From: Streptomyces sp. SLBN-118
GTDB taxonomy: Bacteria; Actinomycetota; Actinomycetes; Streptomycetales; Streptomycetaceae
NCBI RefSeq assembly: GCF_006715635.1
Contig: NZ_VFNP01000001.1
Coordinates: 372,001 to 436,000 of the forward strand
Direction of reading: 5' to 3'
DNA length: 64,000 nt
The position numbers were made by a program, and so were the translations under genes. Positions 17,085-24,862 of the stretch are shown here, in pieces. Position 1 is the stretch's first letter; every line of letters begins with the position of its first letter. The notes beneath the pieces were generated by a model. That model was given only the letters and a program-made list of their open reading frames with translations. It searched no databases and was not told the origin of the DNA.

Positions 17085-17612
17085 GACCTCACGCCCTACG
17101 TCGACAACCTCCGGCAAGAACTCGCCGTCGCGGCGGACGCCGGCGGTGACGAAGCCCGCGCCCTCGCCGAGCGGCTCACCGCTCCTCTGGAGTCCGCCAC
17201 CCGGCTCACCTTGCTCAACGCGCTGTCCGCAGCCATGGGTGAGGTCACCCGGGAGCTGGCGCCCGGCTCGGTCGACGTGCGGCTGCGCGGACTCGACCCC
17301 GAGTTCGTGGTGACACCGCCGCCCGCACCCGAGCCGTTCCACGAGACGCAGGCGCCGGTCACGGCCCCCGCCGCACCCTCGCCGCCACCGCCGCCCGCGG
17401 ACGCCGACGACGGCGCCATGGCGCGGATCAACTTCCGCCTCCCCGCCCACCTCAAGGGCCGCGCCGAGAACGCCGCGGCAGCGGAGGGCCTGTCGGTCAA
17501 CGCCTGGCTGGTGCGGGCCGTCTCCACCGCCCTTGACGGCGGTGAGCGCGTGAGTCCGCCGGGTCGCGGCAAGGACTCGGGCAGCCGGGGCTTCACCGGC
17601 TGGGTCCGCTAG
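17082..17612 (+). CDS. HicB-like ribbon-helix-helix DNA-binding protein
   Basis: 176 residues. The N-terminal half (MDLTPYVDNLRQELAVAA onward) is helical. A Pro/Ala linker follows (about 88-112), then a ribbon-helix-helix domain, INFRLPAHLKGRAENAAAAE and LSVNAWLVRAVSTAL, as in HicB/Arc-type repressors. No HicA toxin is adjacent. The next genes are a DUF4097 protein and a DrrAB-type ABC transporter relic, so this is more likely the local regulator of that set than an antitoxin. Start: ATG at 17082; upstream ATGs lie in the palindromes. Several TGGCGCCA copies precede it. Confidence 0.8.
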   Translation: MDLTPYVDNLRQELAVAADAGGDEARALAERLTAPLESATRLTLLNALSAAMGEVTRELAPGSVDVRLRGLDPEFVVTPPPAPEPFHETQAPVTAPAAPSPPPPPADADDGAMARINFRLPAHLKGRAENAAAAEGLSVNAWLVRAVSTALDGGERVSPPGRGKDSGSRGFTGWVR

Positions 17613-17721
17613 GTCCGGCCCACCCCTACTTTCACCGGGCGGATCGCCGATCCGGCCGACGTCACTCATCACCCGCCCCACCAGCGGGATCACCCAACCA
17701 AGCCAAGAGGACGGAACAGTC

Positions 17722-18612
17722 ATGCCTGCATTCGAGACCCCCGAACCGATCTCCGCCACCTTCGAGCTGGACGCCGGCACCGCTCGCATTACTGCGGGCA
17801 AGCGCACCGACACAGTCGTGGAGGTCCTGCCCCGCAACGGCTCCGACGACAACGACGTACGCGCTGTGCAGCAGACCCAGGTCACCTGCTCGGGCGGCCG
17901 TCTGACGGTCAAGACACCCAAGAAGCGGTCCCCGTTCGGCAAGCCGGGTGCCATCGAGGTGATCGTCGAACTGCCCGCCGGATCCGATGTCCGGGGCACC
18001 ACCGGCCTGGGCGGCTTCTTCTGCGAAGGCCGCCTCGGCGAAGCCGTGCTCAAGAGCTCCCTCGGTGACCTCCAGGTCGAGGAGGCGGCAGGCGCCGACC
18101 TGAGGACCGACCATGGCGACATCCGCCTCGCCCGCTCGACAGGTGACGTCGAAGTCATCGGCTCGGGCCGGGTCGAGGTCGGCACCGTCGACGGCGCGGC
18201 GACCGTCAAGAATTCCAACGGCGGGACCGAAATCGGCGAGGTCACCGGCGACCTGAAGACCAACGCGGCCAACGGCGACATCTCCGTGGGCATCGCGCAC
18301 AGCAGCGTCGGCGCCAAGTCCGCCAACGGCAGGGTCGAGATCGGCGTCGCCCACGCCGGGGTCGACGCCTCTTGCGCCGCCGGCGGCATCCGCGTCGGCG
18401 ACGTCATCCGCGGCCGGATCGACCTGCGCACCTCGGTCGGCGACCTCGAAGTTGGCATCCGCGAGGGCACCGCCGCCTGGCTCGACGTGAACACCAAGTT
18501 CGGCATGGTGCGCAACTCGCTCGGCTCCTCCGCCGGCCCCGCGGACAGCGACGAGACCGTCGAGGTGCACGCGCGGACAGCGGCCGGCGACATCATCGTC
18601 CGCCGCGCGTGA
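17722..18612 (+). CDS. DUF4097-family beta-helix protein
   Basis: 296 residues, almost entirely repeating beta strands rich in GDI/GDL/GxV units (SLGDLQVEEAAG, HGDIRLARSTGDVEVIG, ANGDISVGIAH, SVGDLEVGIREG), the pattern of DUF4097 right-handed beta-helix proteins. There is no signal peptide or membrane helix, so it is cytoplasmic or associated peripherally. In Streptomyces this family commonly sits between a HicB-like gene and an ABC transporter, as here. Its biochemical role is unknown. Start: ATG at 17722 with AGAGGACGG upstream. Confidence 0.85.
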   Translation: MPAFETPEPISATFELDAGTARITAGKRTDTVVEVLPRNGSDDNDVRAVQQTQVTCSGGRLTVKTPKKRSPFGKPGAIEVIVELPAGSDVRGTTGLGGFFCEGRLGEAVLKSSLGDLQVEEAAGADLRTDHGDIRLARSTGDVEVIGSGRVEVGTVDGAATVKNSNGGTEIGEVTGDLKTNAANGDISVGIAHSSVGAKSANGRVEIGVAHAGVDASCAAGGIRVGDVIRGRIDLRTSVGDLEVGIREGTAAWLDVNTKFGMVRNSLGSSAGPADSDETVEVHARTAAGDIIVRRA

Positions 18613-18655
18613 ATACCGCGCACCCCCAACTCCCCGCCCCCGAAAGGAAAGTGGC

Positions 18656-19643
18656 ATGACTGCCACCCAGACGTCCGCGCCAACCGCCGCGAAAGCGCCT
18701 GCACCGGCGATCGCCGCCACCGGACTGCGCAAGTCCTACGTCGACAAGCTCGTGCTCGACGGCATCGACCTGAGCATCGCCGAAGGCACCGTGTTCGCCC
18801 TGCTCGGGCCCAACGGCGCCGGCAAGACGACCACCGTGGAAATCCTCTCAACGCTCATCGACGCCGACGCGGGCGAGGCCTGGGTCGCGGGCCGCCATCT
18901 GACCCGGGCCGCCGACGCGGTGCGCTCCGCGATCGGCGTCACCGGCCAGTTCTCGGCCGTCGACAACCTGCTGACCGCCGAGGAGAACCTGCTCCTCATG
19001 GCGGACCTGCACCACCTCGACCGTCGCGAGGCAAGCGCCGGGCCAAGGATCTCCTGCGCCGCTTCGACCTGTCCGAAGTGGCGGGCAAGACCGCCGTCAC
19101 TTTCTCCGGCGGCATGCGGCGCAAGCTCGACCTGGCGATGACCCTCGTCGGCGACCCGCGGATCATCTTCCTGGACGAGCCCACCACGGGACTCGACCCG
19201 CGCAGCCGGCGCACCATGTGGGAGATCATCCGGGGCCTCGTCGCCGACGACGGCGTGACCATGGCTTCCGCCCCAACGCAACGCCCGTCGAATGGGTCGC
19301 CGCCATCGGCCTGCTCACCCTGCTCACCCTCGCCCTCACCTGGCTCTCCGCAGGCATCGGCCTGGTCGCCAAGACCGTGGAGAGCGCCAGCAACATCCCG
19401 ATGCCGCTGACGTTCCTCCCGTTCGTCGGCAGCGCCATCGTGCCGACGGAGTCCATGCCCACCGGCCTGCGCTGGTTCGCCGAATACCAGCCCTTCACTC
19501 CGATCATCGAGACCCTGCGCGGCCTGTGGCTCGGAACCGAGATCGGCTCCAGCGCAGTCATCGGCCTCGCCTGGTGCGTCGCGCTCTCCCTGGTCGGCTA
19601 CGTGTGGGCACGCCGCACCTTCAAAACCGGCGCCAAGCGATAA
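18656..19643 (+). pseudogene. collapsed DrrA-DrrB-like ABC transporter (frameshift plus internal deletion)
   Basis: The ATPase begins normally: ATG at 18656 after GAAAGGAAAG, GLRKSYVDKLVLDGI, Walker A LLGPNGAGKTTT, Q-loop VTGQFSAVDNLLTAEENL. Near 19025 the frame changes by one base; the next frame carries KTAVTFSGGMRRKLDLAM (signature) and IIFLDEPTTGLDPRSR (Walker B). After DDGVTM at about 19262 the sequence jumps to the C-terminal part of the permease, in yet another frame (TPVEWVAAIGLLTLL, ASNIPMPLTFLPFVG, WFAEYQPFTPIIETLRGL), ending at 19643. So the ATPase tail and about half of the ABC-2 permease are deleted. The intact family exports daunorubicin-like drugs. Confidence 0.8.
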
Positions 19644-19834
19644 CCACCGCTGCTCTCAAACCACTTCGCCGAATGGCGCCAGCTACACCCTGCCCCACGA
19701 CCGCGGGAGTACCTCATGCCGTACGAACCGACGGCCGCCGGCACCACCGCCCGGGTAGTGAGCCGCCACCGTAAGCCGCTCCGCCGGTTCCGAGCCAGGC
19801 GGATCGTCGCCCCGCTACAGCGCGGCCCTGACGC

Positions 19835-20511
19835 TCAGGGTGTGAAGTGCGCGGTGCGGACACGGTGCAGCCACGCCTCGACGGGGGCCTCGTCCGGCCG
19901 GTTGGGCAGGACGCTCCTCGTCCCGTCGAAGCGCTCCTCGAACCGCTGCAGGAGGGGAAGTGCCGCCATCGTGTCCGCCGCGACCTGATCGCCGAAGGCA
20001 TGGAAGGCCTCAGGGTCCTCGACACGGACGTTCAGCCGGCCGGTGGCGTACAACTCGAAACCCTGGTGGCACAGGCGCATGAGGTGCCGGGCGTGCTTTG
20101 CGGTCCGCTTGCGGGTGTCTGCCGAGGCGGAACCGTCACCCCGGTCGTACAGCCGCTTGAACTGCTGGGTGGCGTAGCCGAGGTAGGCGTCCCGGACGCA
20201 CTTGGCGGGAACAACGAGCTTCGCAGCTCGATGAGTTCGTCACCCAGGGGGGTGCGAACCTCGTAGAGGTCGTCGGGGAGCCAGACAAGTTCCGTGACGG
20301 TGGGGTTCCCGCGCAGGGCGAGGCGGCACCACTTCGCCGCCTCGTGCAGGGTCCGGTCCGGTGCCGTGGTGACGTGGGATTCCGTTGGGCGGTGCAGGCC
20401 GTGGAGTGCGGCCGTGTCCACGGCGAAGAGGCCGAGGCGGTCGACGTCGGATCCCGGCCCGGCAAGTCCGTAGGCTGTGGAGCCAACTATCCCCGAAAGA
20501 AGTATGTTCAT
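19835..20511 (-). pseudogene. frameshifted nucleotidyltransferase (pol-beta superfamily)
   Basis: Start: ATG at 20509-20511 (MNILLSGIVGSTAYGLAG). GSTAYG with the metal-binding SDVDRLGLF marks the minimal nucleotidyltransferase fold. VTELVWLPDDLYEVRTPLG follows. After ELIELRS (about 20213) the frame is lost; one base over, LVVPAKCVRDAYLGYATQQF, KHARHLMRLCHQGFELYATG and WLHRVRTAHFTP continue to a stop at 19835. One missing base explains the break. The IS605-like element ends about 65 bases upstream of the start. Activity is unlikely unless the shift is a read error. Confidence 0.72.
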
Positions 20512-20579
20512 GGTGCGGCGTCTCCGGCCAGGACGAGTGCGGTCGCAGTGAACGCTACCGGGACTAATCGCAGTGCGCT

Positions 20580-20591
20580 GCCCTTTAGGGC
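20580..20591. repeat. left-end subterminal hairpin of the IS605-like element
   Basis: GCCCT (20580-20584) and AGGGC (20587-20591) pair around TT. The stem echoes the GGGCGG of the right-end hairpin. Single-strand transposases recognise such structures. Confidence 0.5.
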
Positions 20592-20630
20592 GGTGGTGAA
20601 GCGACTCTCAGGACTGCTGTGACCCGCAGG

Positions 20631-20980
20631 TCACAGCGGACGTTTCTGGTGCTCGATGTACTGGCGGATCGACAACGGCGCCCCGCCGACGGAACCGACG
20701 AAGTACGAGCCGGACCACAGCCGCTGCGCCCGCTGTTGACCAGTTTGGACAGGGCTGCCTTCGGGGGGAAGTTCCCCAACAGGTGGACGTGGTTGTTCTC
20801 GCCGTTGAACTCGACCATCTCGACCTCGAAGTCCTGGCAGACGCTGCGCGTGATCTCGTCGAGCCGTGTCAGGTGCTGGTCGTTGAAGACCTTGTGCCGG
20901 TACTTCGTCACGAAAACCAAGTGGGCGTGAAGGACGAATGCGCCGTGTCTACCTGTGCGGATGTTCTGATACTCAGCCAT
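20631..20980 (-). pseudogene. tnpA: TnpA, IS200-type HUH transposase with internal deletion
   Basis: From ATG at 20980: GRHGAFVLHAHLVFVTKYRHK, DFEVEMVEFNGENNHVHLL (HUH motif HVH) and NFPPKAALSKLVNS, all as in IS200 transposases of about 140 residues. After LVNS (about 20735) the usual LKGVSSRRxRxEF helix is gone and the frame is lost. In another frame the true end AQRLWSGSYFVGSVGG and IRQYIEHQKRPL, with the catalytic Tyr, runs to a stop at 20631-20633. Roughly 65 bases are missing. The protein cannot join its HUH and Tyr parts, so the element is non-autonomous for transposition. Confidence 0.75.
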
Positions 20981-21006
20981 AAACCAACTGCCGTACGATC
21001 GTTGGC

Positions 21007-22224
21007 ATGCAGCTCCGGTACAGCTTCCGCCTGTACCCGAACGGTCCGCAGCGCAGTGCGTTGGCCAGGGCGTTCGGGTGTGCGCGGGTGGTCTACAACG
21101 ATGCCCTGCGGGCTCGTGAGACCGCCCGCGCTGCGGGGCTGCCGTTCGTCACCTCGGCCGAGCTGTCGAAGCAGGTCACGGCGGCGAAGCAGACCGAAGA
21201 GCGGGCCTGGCTCAGTGAGGTCTCCGCCGTGGTGCTGCAACAGTCACTCCGCGATCTGGACACTGCGTACCGGAACTTCTTCGACAGCTTGAAGGGCAAG
21301 CGCCCGCGCATGGGTGTGCCCCGGTTCAAGTCCCGTAAGGACAACCGGCACACGGTCCGCTTCACCGCCAACGCCCGGTGGAAGATCACGGCAGGCGGCG
21401 ACCTGTCGTTGCCGAAGATCGGCGATGTCCGCGTCAGGTGGTCGCGTGCCCTGCCGTCTGTGCCGTCCACGGTGACCGTGGTCAAGGACGCGGCGGGCCG
21501 GTACTTCGCCTCGTTCGTAGTGGAGACCGGCACGGACGAGACGCTGCCCGAGACCACGCCCGTCGTCGGCATCGACCTGGGGCTGACGCACTTCGCGATC
21601 CTGTCGGACGGCACGAAGATCGACAGCCCGCGCTTCCTGCTCCGGGCTGAGAAGAAGCTGAAGAAGGCGCAGCGGGACTTGTCCCGTAAGGCCAAGGGCA
21701 GCAACAACCGGGCGAAGGCCCGGGTCAAGGTTGCCCGCGCCCACGCACGGACTGCCGATGCGCGGCGCGAGTTCCACCACCAGCTCTCCACGAAGATCAT
21801 CCGTGAGAACCAAGCGGTGGCAGTGGAAGACCTGGCGGTCAAGGGACTTGCCCGCACCCGCCTGGCGAAGTCCGTGCACGACGCCGGATGGTCGGCGTTC
21901 ACCACGATGCTGGAGTACAAGGCCGCCCGGTACGGGCGCACCTTCCACCGCATCGGCCGCTTCGAACCCACCTCTCAGGTGTGCTCCGTGTGCGGCGTCA
22001 AGGACGGCCCCAAGCCCCTCAACGTCCGGACGTGGACGTGTGGGGCGTGCGGGGCAGTCCTTGATCGGGACATCAACGCAGCGGTCAACGTCGCCAAAGC
22101 CGCCGGACTGGCGGTATCAGCCTGCGGAGCGCAGGTAAGACCGGGACTCGTCCCGGCACAGCGCGAAGAAACAGGAACCCACCGAGACGGTCAGACGACC
22201 ATGGTAGGAATCCCCGCCCCTTAG
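21007..22224 (+). CDS. tnpB: TnpB, RNA-guided RuvC-like nuclease of IS605 family
   Basis: 405 residues, full length. The N-terminus (MQLRYSFRLYPNGPQR, FGCARVVYNDAL) and RNA-binding middle are intact. RuvC residues are all present: Asp190 in VVGIDLGLTHFAIL, Glu274 in VAVEDLAVKGL and Asp355 in DRDINAAVN. A zinc ribbon, CSVCG ... CGACG, lies between the last two. TnpB uses an RNA made from its own 3' end and the element right end to cut DNA at the donor site, favouring element retention. The stop (22222-22224) lies inside the right-end hairpin, as usual. It remains intact although tnpA is broken. Confidence 0.92.
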   Translation: MQLRYSFRLYPNGPQRSALARAFGCARVVYNDALRARETARAAGLPFVTSAELSKQVTAAKQTEERAWLSEVSAVVLQQSLRDLDTAYRNFFDSLKGKRPRMGVPRFKSRKDNRHTVRFTANARWKITAGGDLSLPKIGDVRVRWSRALPSVPSTVTVVKDAAGRYFASFVVETGTDETLPETTPVVGIDLGLTHFAILSDGTKIDSPRFLLRAEKKLKKAQRDLSRKAKGSNNRAKARVKVARAHARTADARREFHHQLSTKIIRENQAVAVEDLAVKGLARTRLAKSVHDAGWSAFTTMLEYKAARYGRTFHRIGRFEPTSQVCSVCGVKDGPKPLNVRTWTCGACGAVLDRDINAAVNVAKAAGLAVSACGAQVRPGLVPAQREETGTHRDGQTTMVGIPAP

Positions 22225-22243
22225 GGCGGGGAGCGGAAGTCAA
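22060..22243 (+). ncRNA. putative reRNA (omega RNA) at the TnpB 3' end
   Basis: In IS605 elements the guide RNA scaffold comes from the tnpB 3' end and the right end, with the guide being the flanking DNA. Here a strong hairpin (22212-22231) and the conserved-looking tail GGAAGTCAA (22235-22243) close the element. The natural guide would start at about 22244 (GGGAACAGCCCCGCACGATG). The 5' boundary is a guess. Confidence 0.5.
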
Positions 22244-22304
22244 GGGAACAGCCCCGCACGATGTCACGGGTTTTCGGCGGGGCTCGGTCTCCGGGCTCGG
22301 CGGT

Positions 22305-22658
22305 CTATGCCGGGGGCACGAGGTCCGGGTGGGCCTTGAGCAGCGCGGGCGGAGCCGCCTGGCGCCAGGAGTCGACGACGATCGCCCGGAGCTCATCCGC
22401 GTCGTCGAGGGCGTTCAGGCGCACCCGCACCCAGGCGAAGGACGCCTCGTGGTCCGCGACCCAGAACTTCTCGGGCTCGGCGAGGACCAGTTCGTCGCGC
22501 TCCTCCTTCGGGCAGCGGACGGCCATCGACGTCTCGCTGTCGGGCAGGGTCAGGAACATCTTCCCGGCGACCCGGAAAGTGGGCATGGACCAGGCCTCTT
22601 TCTCCGTCGTCCCGGGCAGGGAGAGGGCCAGTTCACGGACTGCGTCGGACGTGCACAT
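22305..22658 (-). CDS. MmcQ/YjbR family protein
   Basis: 117 residues with the YjbR layout: LALSLPGTTEKEAWSMPTFRV at the start, GKMFLTLPDSETSMAVRCP in the middle and WVRVRLNALDDADELRAIV plus DSWRQAAP near the end. This matches the CyaY-like double-winged fold called MmcQ/YjbR. These proteins are often called DNA-binding, but biochemical evidence is slight. Start: ATG at 22656-22658; the preceding GGGGC is a modest ribosome site. It stands alone between the IS element and the DUF4139 pair. Confidence 0.8.
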   Translation of the reverse strand: MCTSDAVRELALSLPGTTEKEAWSMPTFRVAGKMFLTLPDSETSMAVRCPKEERDELVLAEPEKFWVADHEASFAWVRVRLNALDDADELRAIVVDSWRQAAPPALLKAHPDLVPPA

Positions 22659-22762
22659 GCCCCGACCGTACGACAGGTCACTGACATCGGGACTCGACGC
22701 GGATGCACGGACCGCTCGGGCGTAGGCTTTCCCCAGCATGGACGCGGCGGGGGGCGGAGCGC

Positions 22763-24856
22763 ATGACGGCTGAGTCGGCACAGCAGTGGGGGTCGGCCCT
22801 CGATTCGGTCGTGGTGTATGCGCAGGGCGCGCTCTGCCGCCGCCTGGCCCACGGCAGTGTCCCGCCGGACGGCCGGGTGCGGGTGACGGGACTGCCCCGC
22901 TCCCTGGACCCGGGCTCACTGCGGGCCCGTGTCCTGGGCGCCCCCGGGGCGCGGGTCGCTGAGGCCCGGGTGGAGGTCGAGGCCGAGCCGCTCGGCGCCG
23001 GTACGCCCGACGAGTTGCAGCGCAAGGTCGAGCTGCTGCGTGACGAGTACGGGGCGGCGCGGGAACGCCGGGACCGGCAGCTGAGTCTGATCGAGGAGGT
23101 CAGGGCTCTGCGCCCGGTCCCGCCGGCCCGCAGGTGCGATGACCCGCACCGCCGCACCCCCGTCGACGCGTGGCTGGAACTCGCCGATTTCGTCGACGAG
23201 CGGCTGACGGCGCTGCACACCCGCCTCGTCGAGCTGGAGGAGGCGCTTCTCCGCGTCGAGCACGAGTTCACTGTCGCCGCGGACCGGCTCGCCCGCGCCT
23301 CGACCGACGTACCGTCAGCGCACGTGGAGACCACGGTCTCCGCCCTGCTGACCCTCGACGGCGCCGGCACCGGTGACGTCGAGGTGGAGCTCGAGCTGGA
23401 GTACGGAGTGCCGGGTGCCGTCTGGCTGCCGGCCTACCGTCTCACCCACCGTCAGGGCGACGGCAGCGGCCGTCTGATGCTGCGCGCCTCGGTCGCCCAG
23501 CGCACGGGCGAGGACTGGACTGGCGTGCGTATCGCCCTGGCCACCGCGGACCTGCGGCGCCGCACCGAGCTGCCGAGGCTCCGCTCCATCCGGATCGGAC
23601 GCCGTCAGCCCGCCCCCACGCCCACTGGTTGGCGCGAGCCCCCGGCGGGGCTCGCCGATCTGTTCACCGGGTACGACGCGGCAGGCACTCGCCCCGCCAC
23701 GACCGCCGCACCCGCGGCTGTTGGGGCCGGGCCCATAGCCGTGGCCGCCGCGGGCAGCTCCGCGTCCGGCCCCCTTCCGCCACCGCTGCCACCGCCGCCG
23801 GCACCGCAGAGCCCCGGCGGGTCGCCCGCTGCGCTCCCAGTGCCCGGCAGCGCAGTCGGGGCCTCCCCGGAGGCCTTCGGCGGCGGGATGCCCGACTTCG
23901 CGCAGCCGGTCCGGTCGGGACCGGGCGGCCGCGGCAGGTCTTTCGCGGCCCCCGCTCCCATGGCGCCTGCGGCTCCTGGCCTGGCTGCGCCGCCACCGCC
24001 TCCGCCACCGGTGCCCGGTCCGCCGCAGCCGAGCGGCGCCGAGCTCGACTACGCCGCCCTCGTCCTGTGCGGCCCTGAAGAGCAGGGCGGTCGCAGAGGC
24101 CGGCTGTTTCCCGACTCTCCCTTCGACCCGGTGGCGGCCGAATACCGCCGCCGCGCCGAAGCGGTGGCCGCGCTGCCGCTGCCCGGCCACGCGGTGCGGC
24201 CGCGCGAGTCGGCGGGTTCCTTCGACCACCGCTTCGATGCCACCGCCCGCGCCGACATTCCGTCGGACGGCACCTGGCACACCGTCACGGTCGCCGAGAT
24301 CCCGGTCGGTCTGCGCACCGAGTACCTCTGCGTGCCGTCCGTGGAGCAGACCGTCTACGCGACGCTGGTGATCTCCAACGCCACCGACCAGGCTCTGCTG
24401 GCCGGCCCGGTGGAGATCACCGTCGACGACGACTTCCTGCTGACCGCCGCACTTCCCACGCTCGCCCCGGGCGGTGTCCGCCGGGTGGGGCTCGGGCCGG
24501 CAGAGGGCATCCGGGTCACCCGCCGTACGAACCTCAACGAGTCGACATCGGGCCTGCGCAGCAACACCACCCTGCTCGACCACCGCGTTCACGTGGAGCT
24601 GGCCAACCAGCTCGCGAGGCCCGTCACCGTGGAGGTCCACGAGCGGGTGCCGGTCACCTCCGAACCGGACGTCCGGATCGAGGAACGGGCGGACTGGACA
24701 GCACCCGAGGATGGCGCGGGGCCCGAGCACCATGCCCCGGGCACCCGCATCTGGCGGGTGGACCTGCCCGTCGGCGGCAGCGCCGCACTCGACGGCCGCT
24801 ACGAGATCCGCATCCCGGCCGGCAAGGGCCTGGTCGGCGGCAACCGGAGGAGCTGA
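22763..24856 (+). CDS. DUF4139 domain protein with Pro-rich insert (first of tandem pair)
   Basis: 697 residues. The N-terminal segment (DSVVVYAQGALCRRLAHG, VTGLPRSLDPGSLRAR) is the DUF4140 strand domain. A coiled coil follows (about 90-200; LRDEYGAARERRDRQLSLIEE). The DUF4139 beta-rich core starts near VELELEYGVPGAVWLPAYRL and AQRTGEDWTGVRIALATADL. Residues about 335-425 are a Pro/Ala/Gly-rich insert with PPPLPPPPAP, absent from the second paralogue. The core resumes with TEYLCVPSVEQTVYATLVI and ends near RWRVDLPVGGSAAL-like sequence. There is no signal peptide. Eukaryotic relatives are called mucoidy-inhibitor-like; function is unknown. Start: ATG at 22763 after GGGCGGAG. Confidence 0.82.
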   Translation: MTAESAQQWGSALDSVVVYAQGALCRRLAHGSVPPDGRVRVTGLPRSLDPGSLRARVLGAPGARVAEARVEVEAEPLGAGTPDELQRKVELLRDEYGAARERRDRQLSLIEEVRALRPVPPARRCDDPHRRTPVDAWLELADFVDERLTALHTRLVELEEALLRVEHEFTVAADRLARASTDVPSAHVETTVSALLTLDGAGTGDVEVELELEYGVPGAVWLPAYRLTHRQGDGSGRLMLRASVAQRTGEDWTGVRIALATADLRRRTELPRLRSIRIGRRQPAPTPTGWREPPAGLADLFTGYDAAGTRPATTAAPAAVGAGPIAVAAAGSSASGPLPPPLPPPPAPQSPGGSPAALPVPGSAVGASPEAFGGGMPDFAQPVRSGPGGRGRSFAAPAPMAPAAPGLAAPPPPPPPVPGPPQPSGAELDYAALVLCGPEEQGGRRGRLFPDSPFDPVAAEYRRRAEAVAALPLPGHAVRPRESAGSFDHRFDATARADIPSDGTWHTVTVAEIPVGLRTEYLCVPSVEQTVYATLVISNATDQALLAGPVEITVDDDFLLTAALPTLAPGGVRRVGLGPAEGIRVTRRTNLNESTSGLRSNTTLLDHRVHVELANQLARPVTVEVHERVPVTSEPDVRIEERADWTAPEDGAGPEHHAPGTRIWRVDLPVGGSAALDGRYEIRIPAGKGLVGGNRRS

Positions 24857-24862
24857 CACGCC

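Larger units (their letters stand above)
20578..22243. mobile_element. IS200/IS605-family element, divergent tnpA (broken) and tnpB (intact)
   Basis: The left end has a small hairpin, GCCCT-TT-AGGGC (20580-20591), near the 3' end of tnpA. The right end has CCCCGCCC-CTTA-GGGCGGGG (22212-22231) followed by AGCGGAAGTCAA. Subterminal hairpins without terminal inverted repeats are the hallmark of the single-strand-transposing IS200/IS605 family. The two genes diverge from a 26-base gap at 20981-21006. Exact boundaries are inferred; no target duplication is expected for this family. Confidence 0.8.

Noticed and set aside
17082..17612. HicB-like protein as the antitoxin of a toxin-antitoxin pair
   Set aside because: No HicA-like or other small toxin frame is adjacent; the neighbours are DUF4097 and ABC genes.
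16572..18851. A 759-codon open frame on the minus strand
   Set aside because: It is the antisense of the GNAT, RHH and DUF4097 genes. Its residues are Arg/Ser/Ala-rich with no family motif, as expected for shadows in GC-rich DNA.
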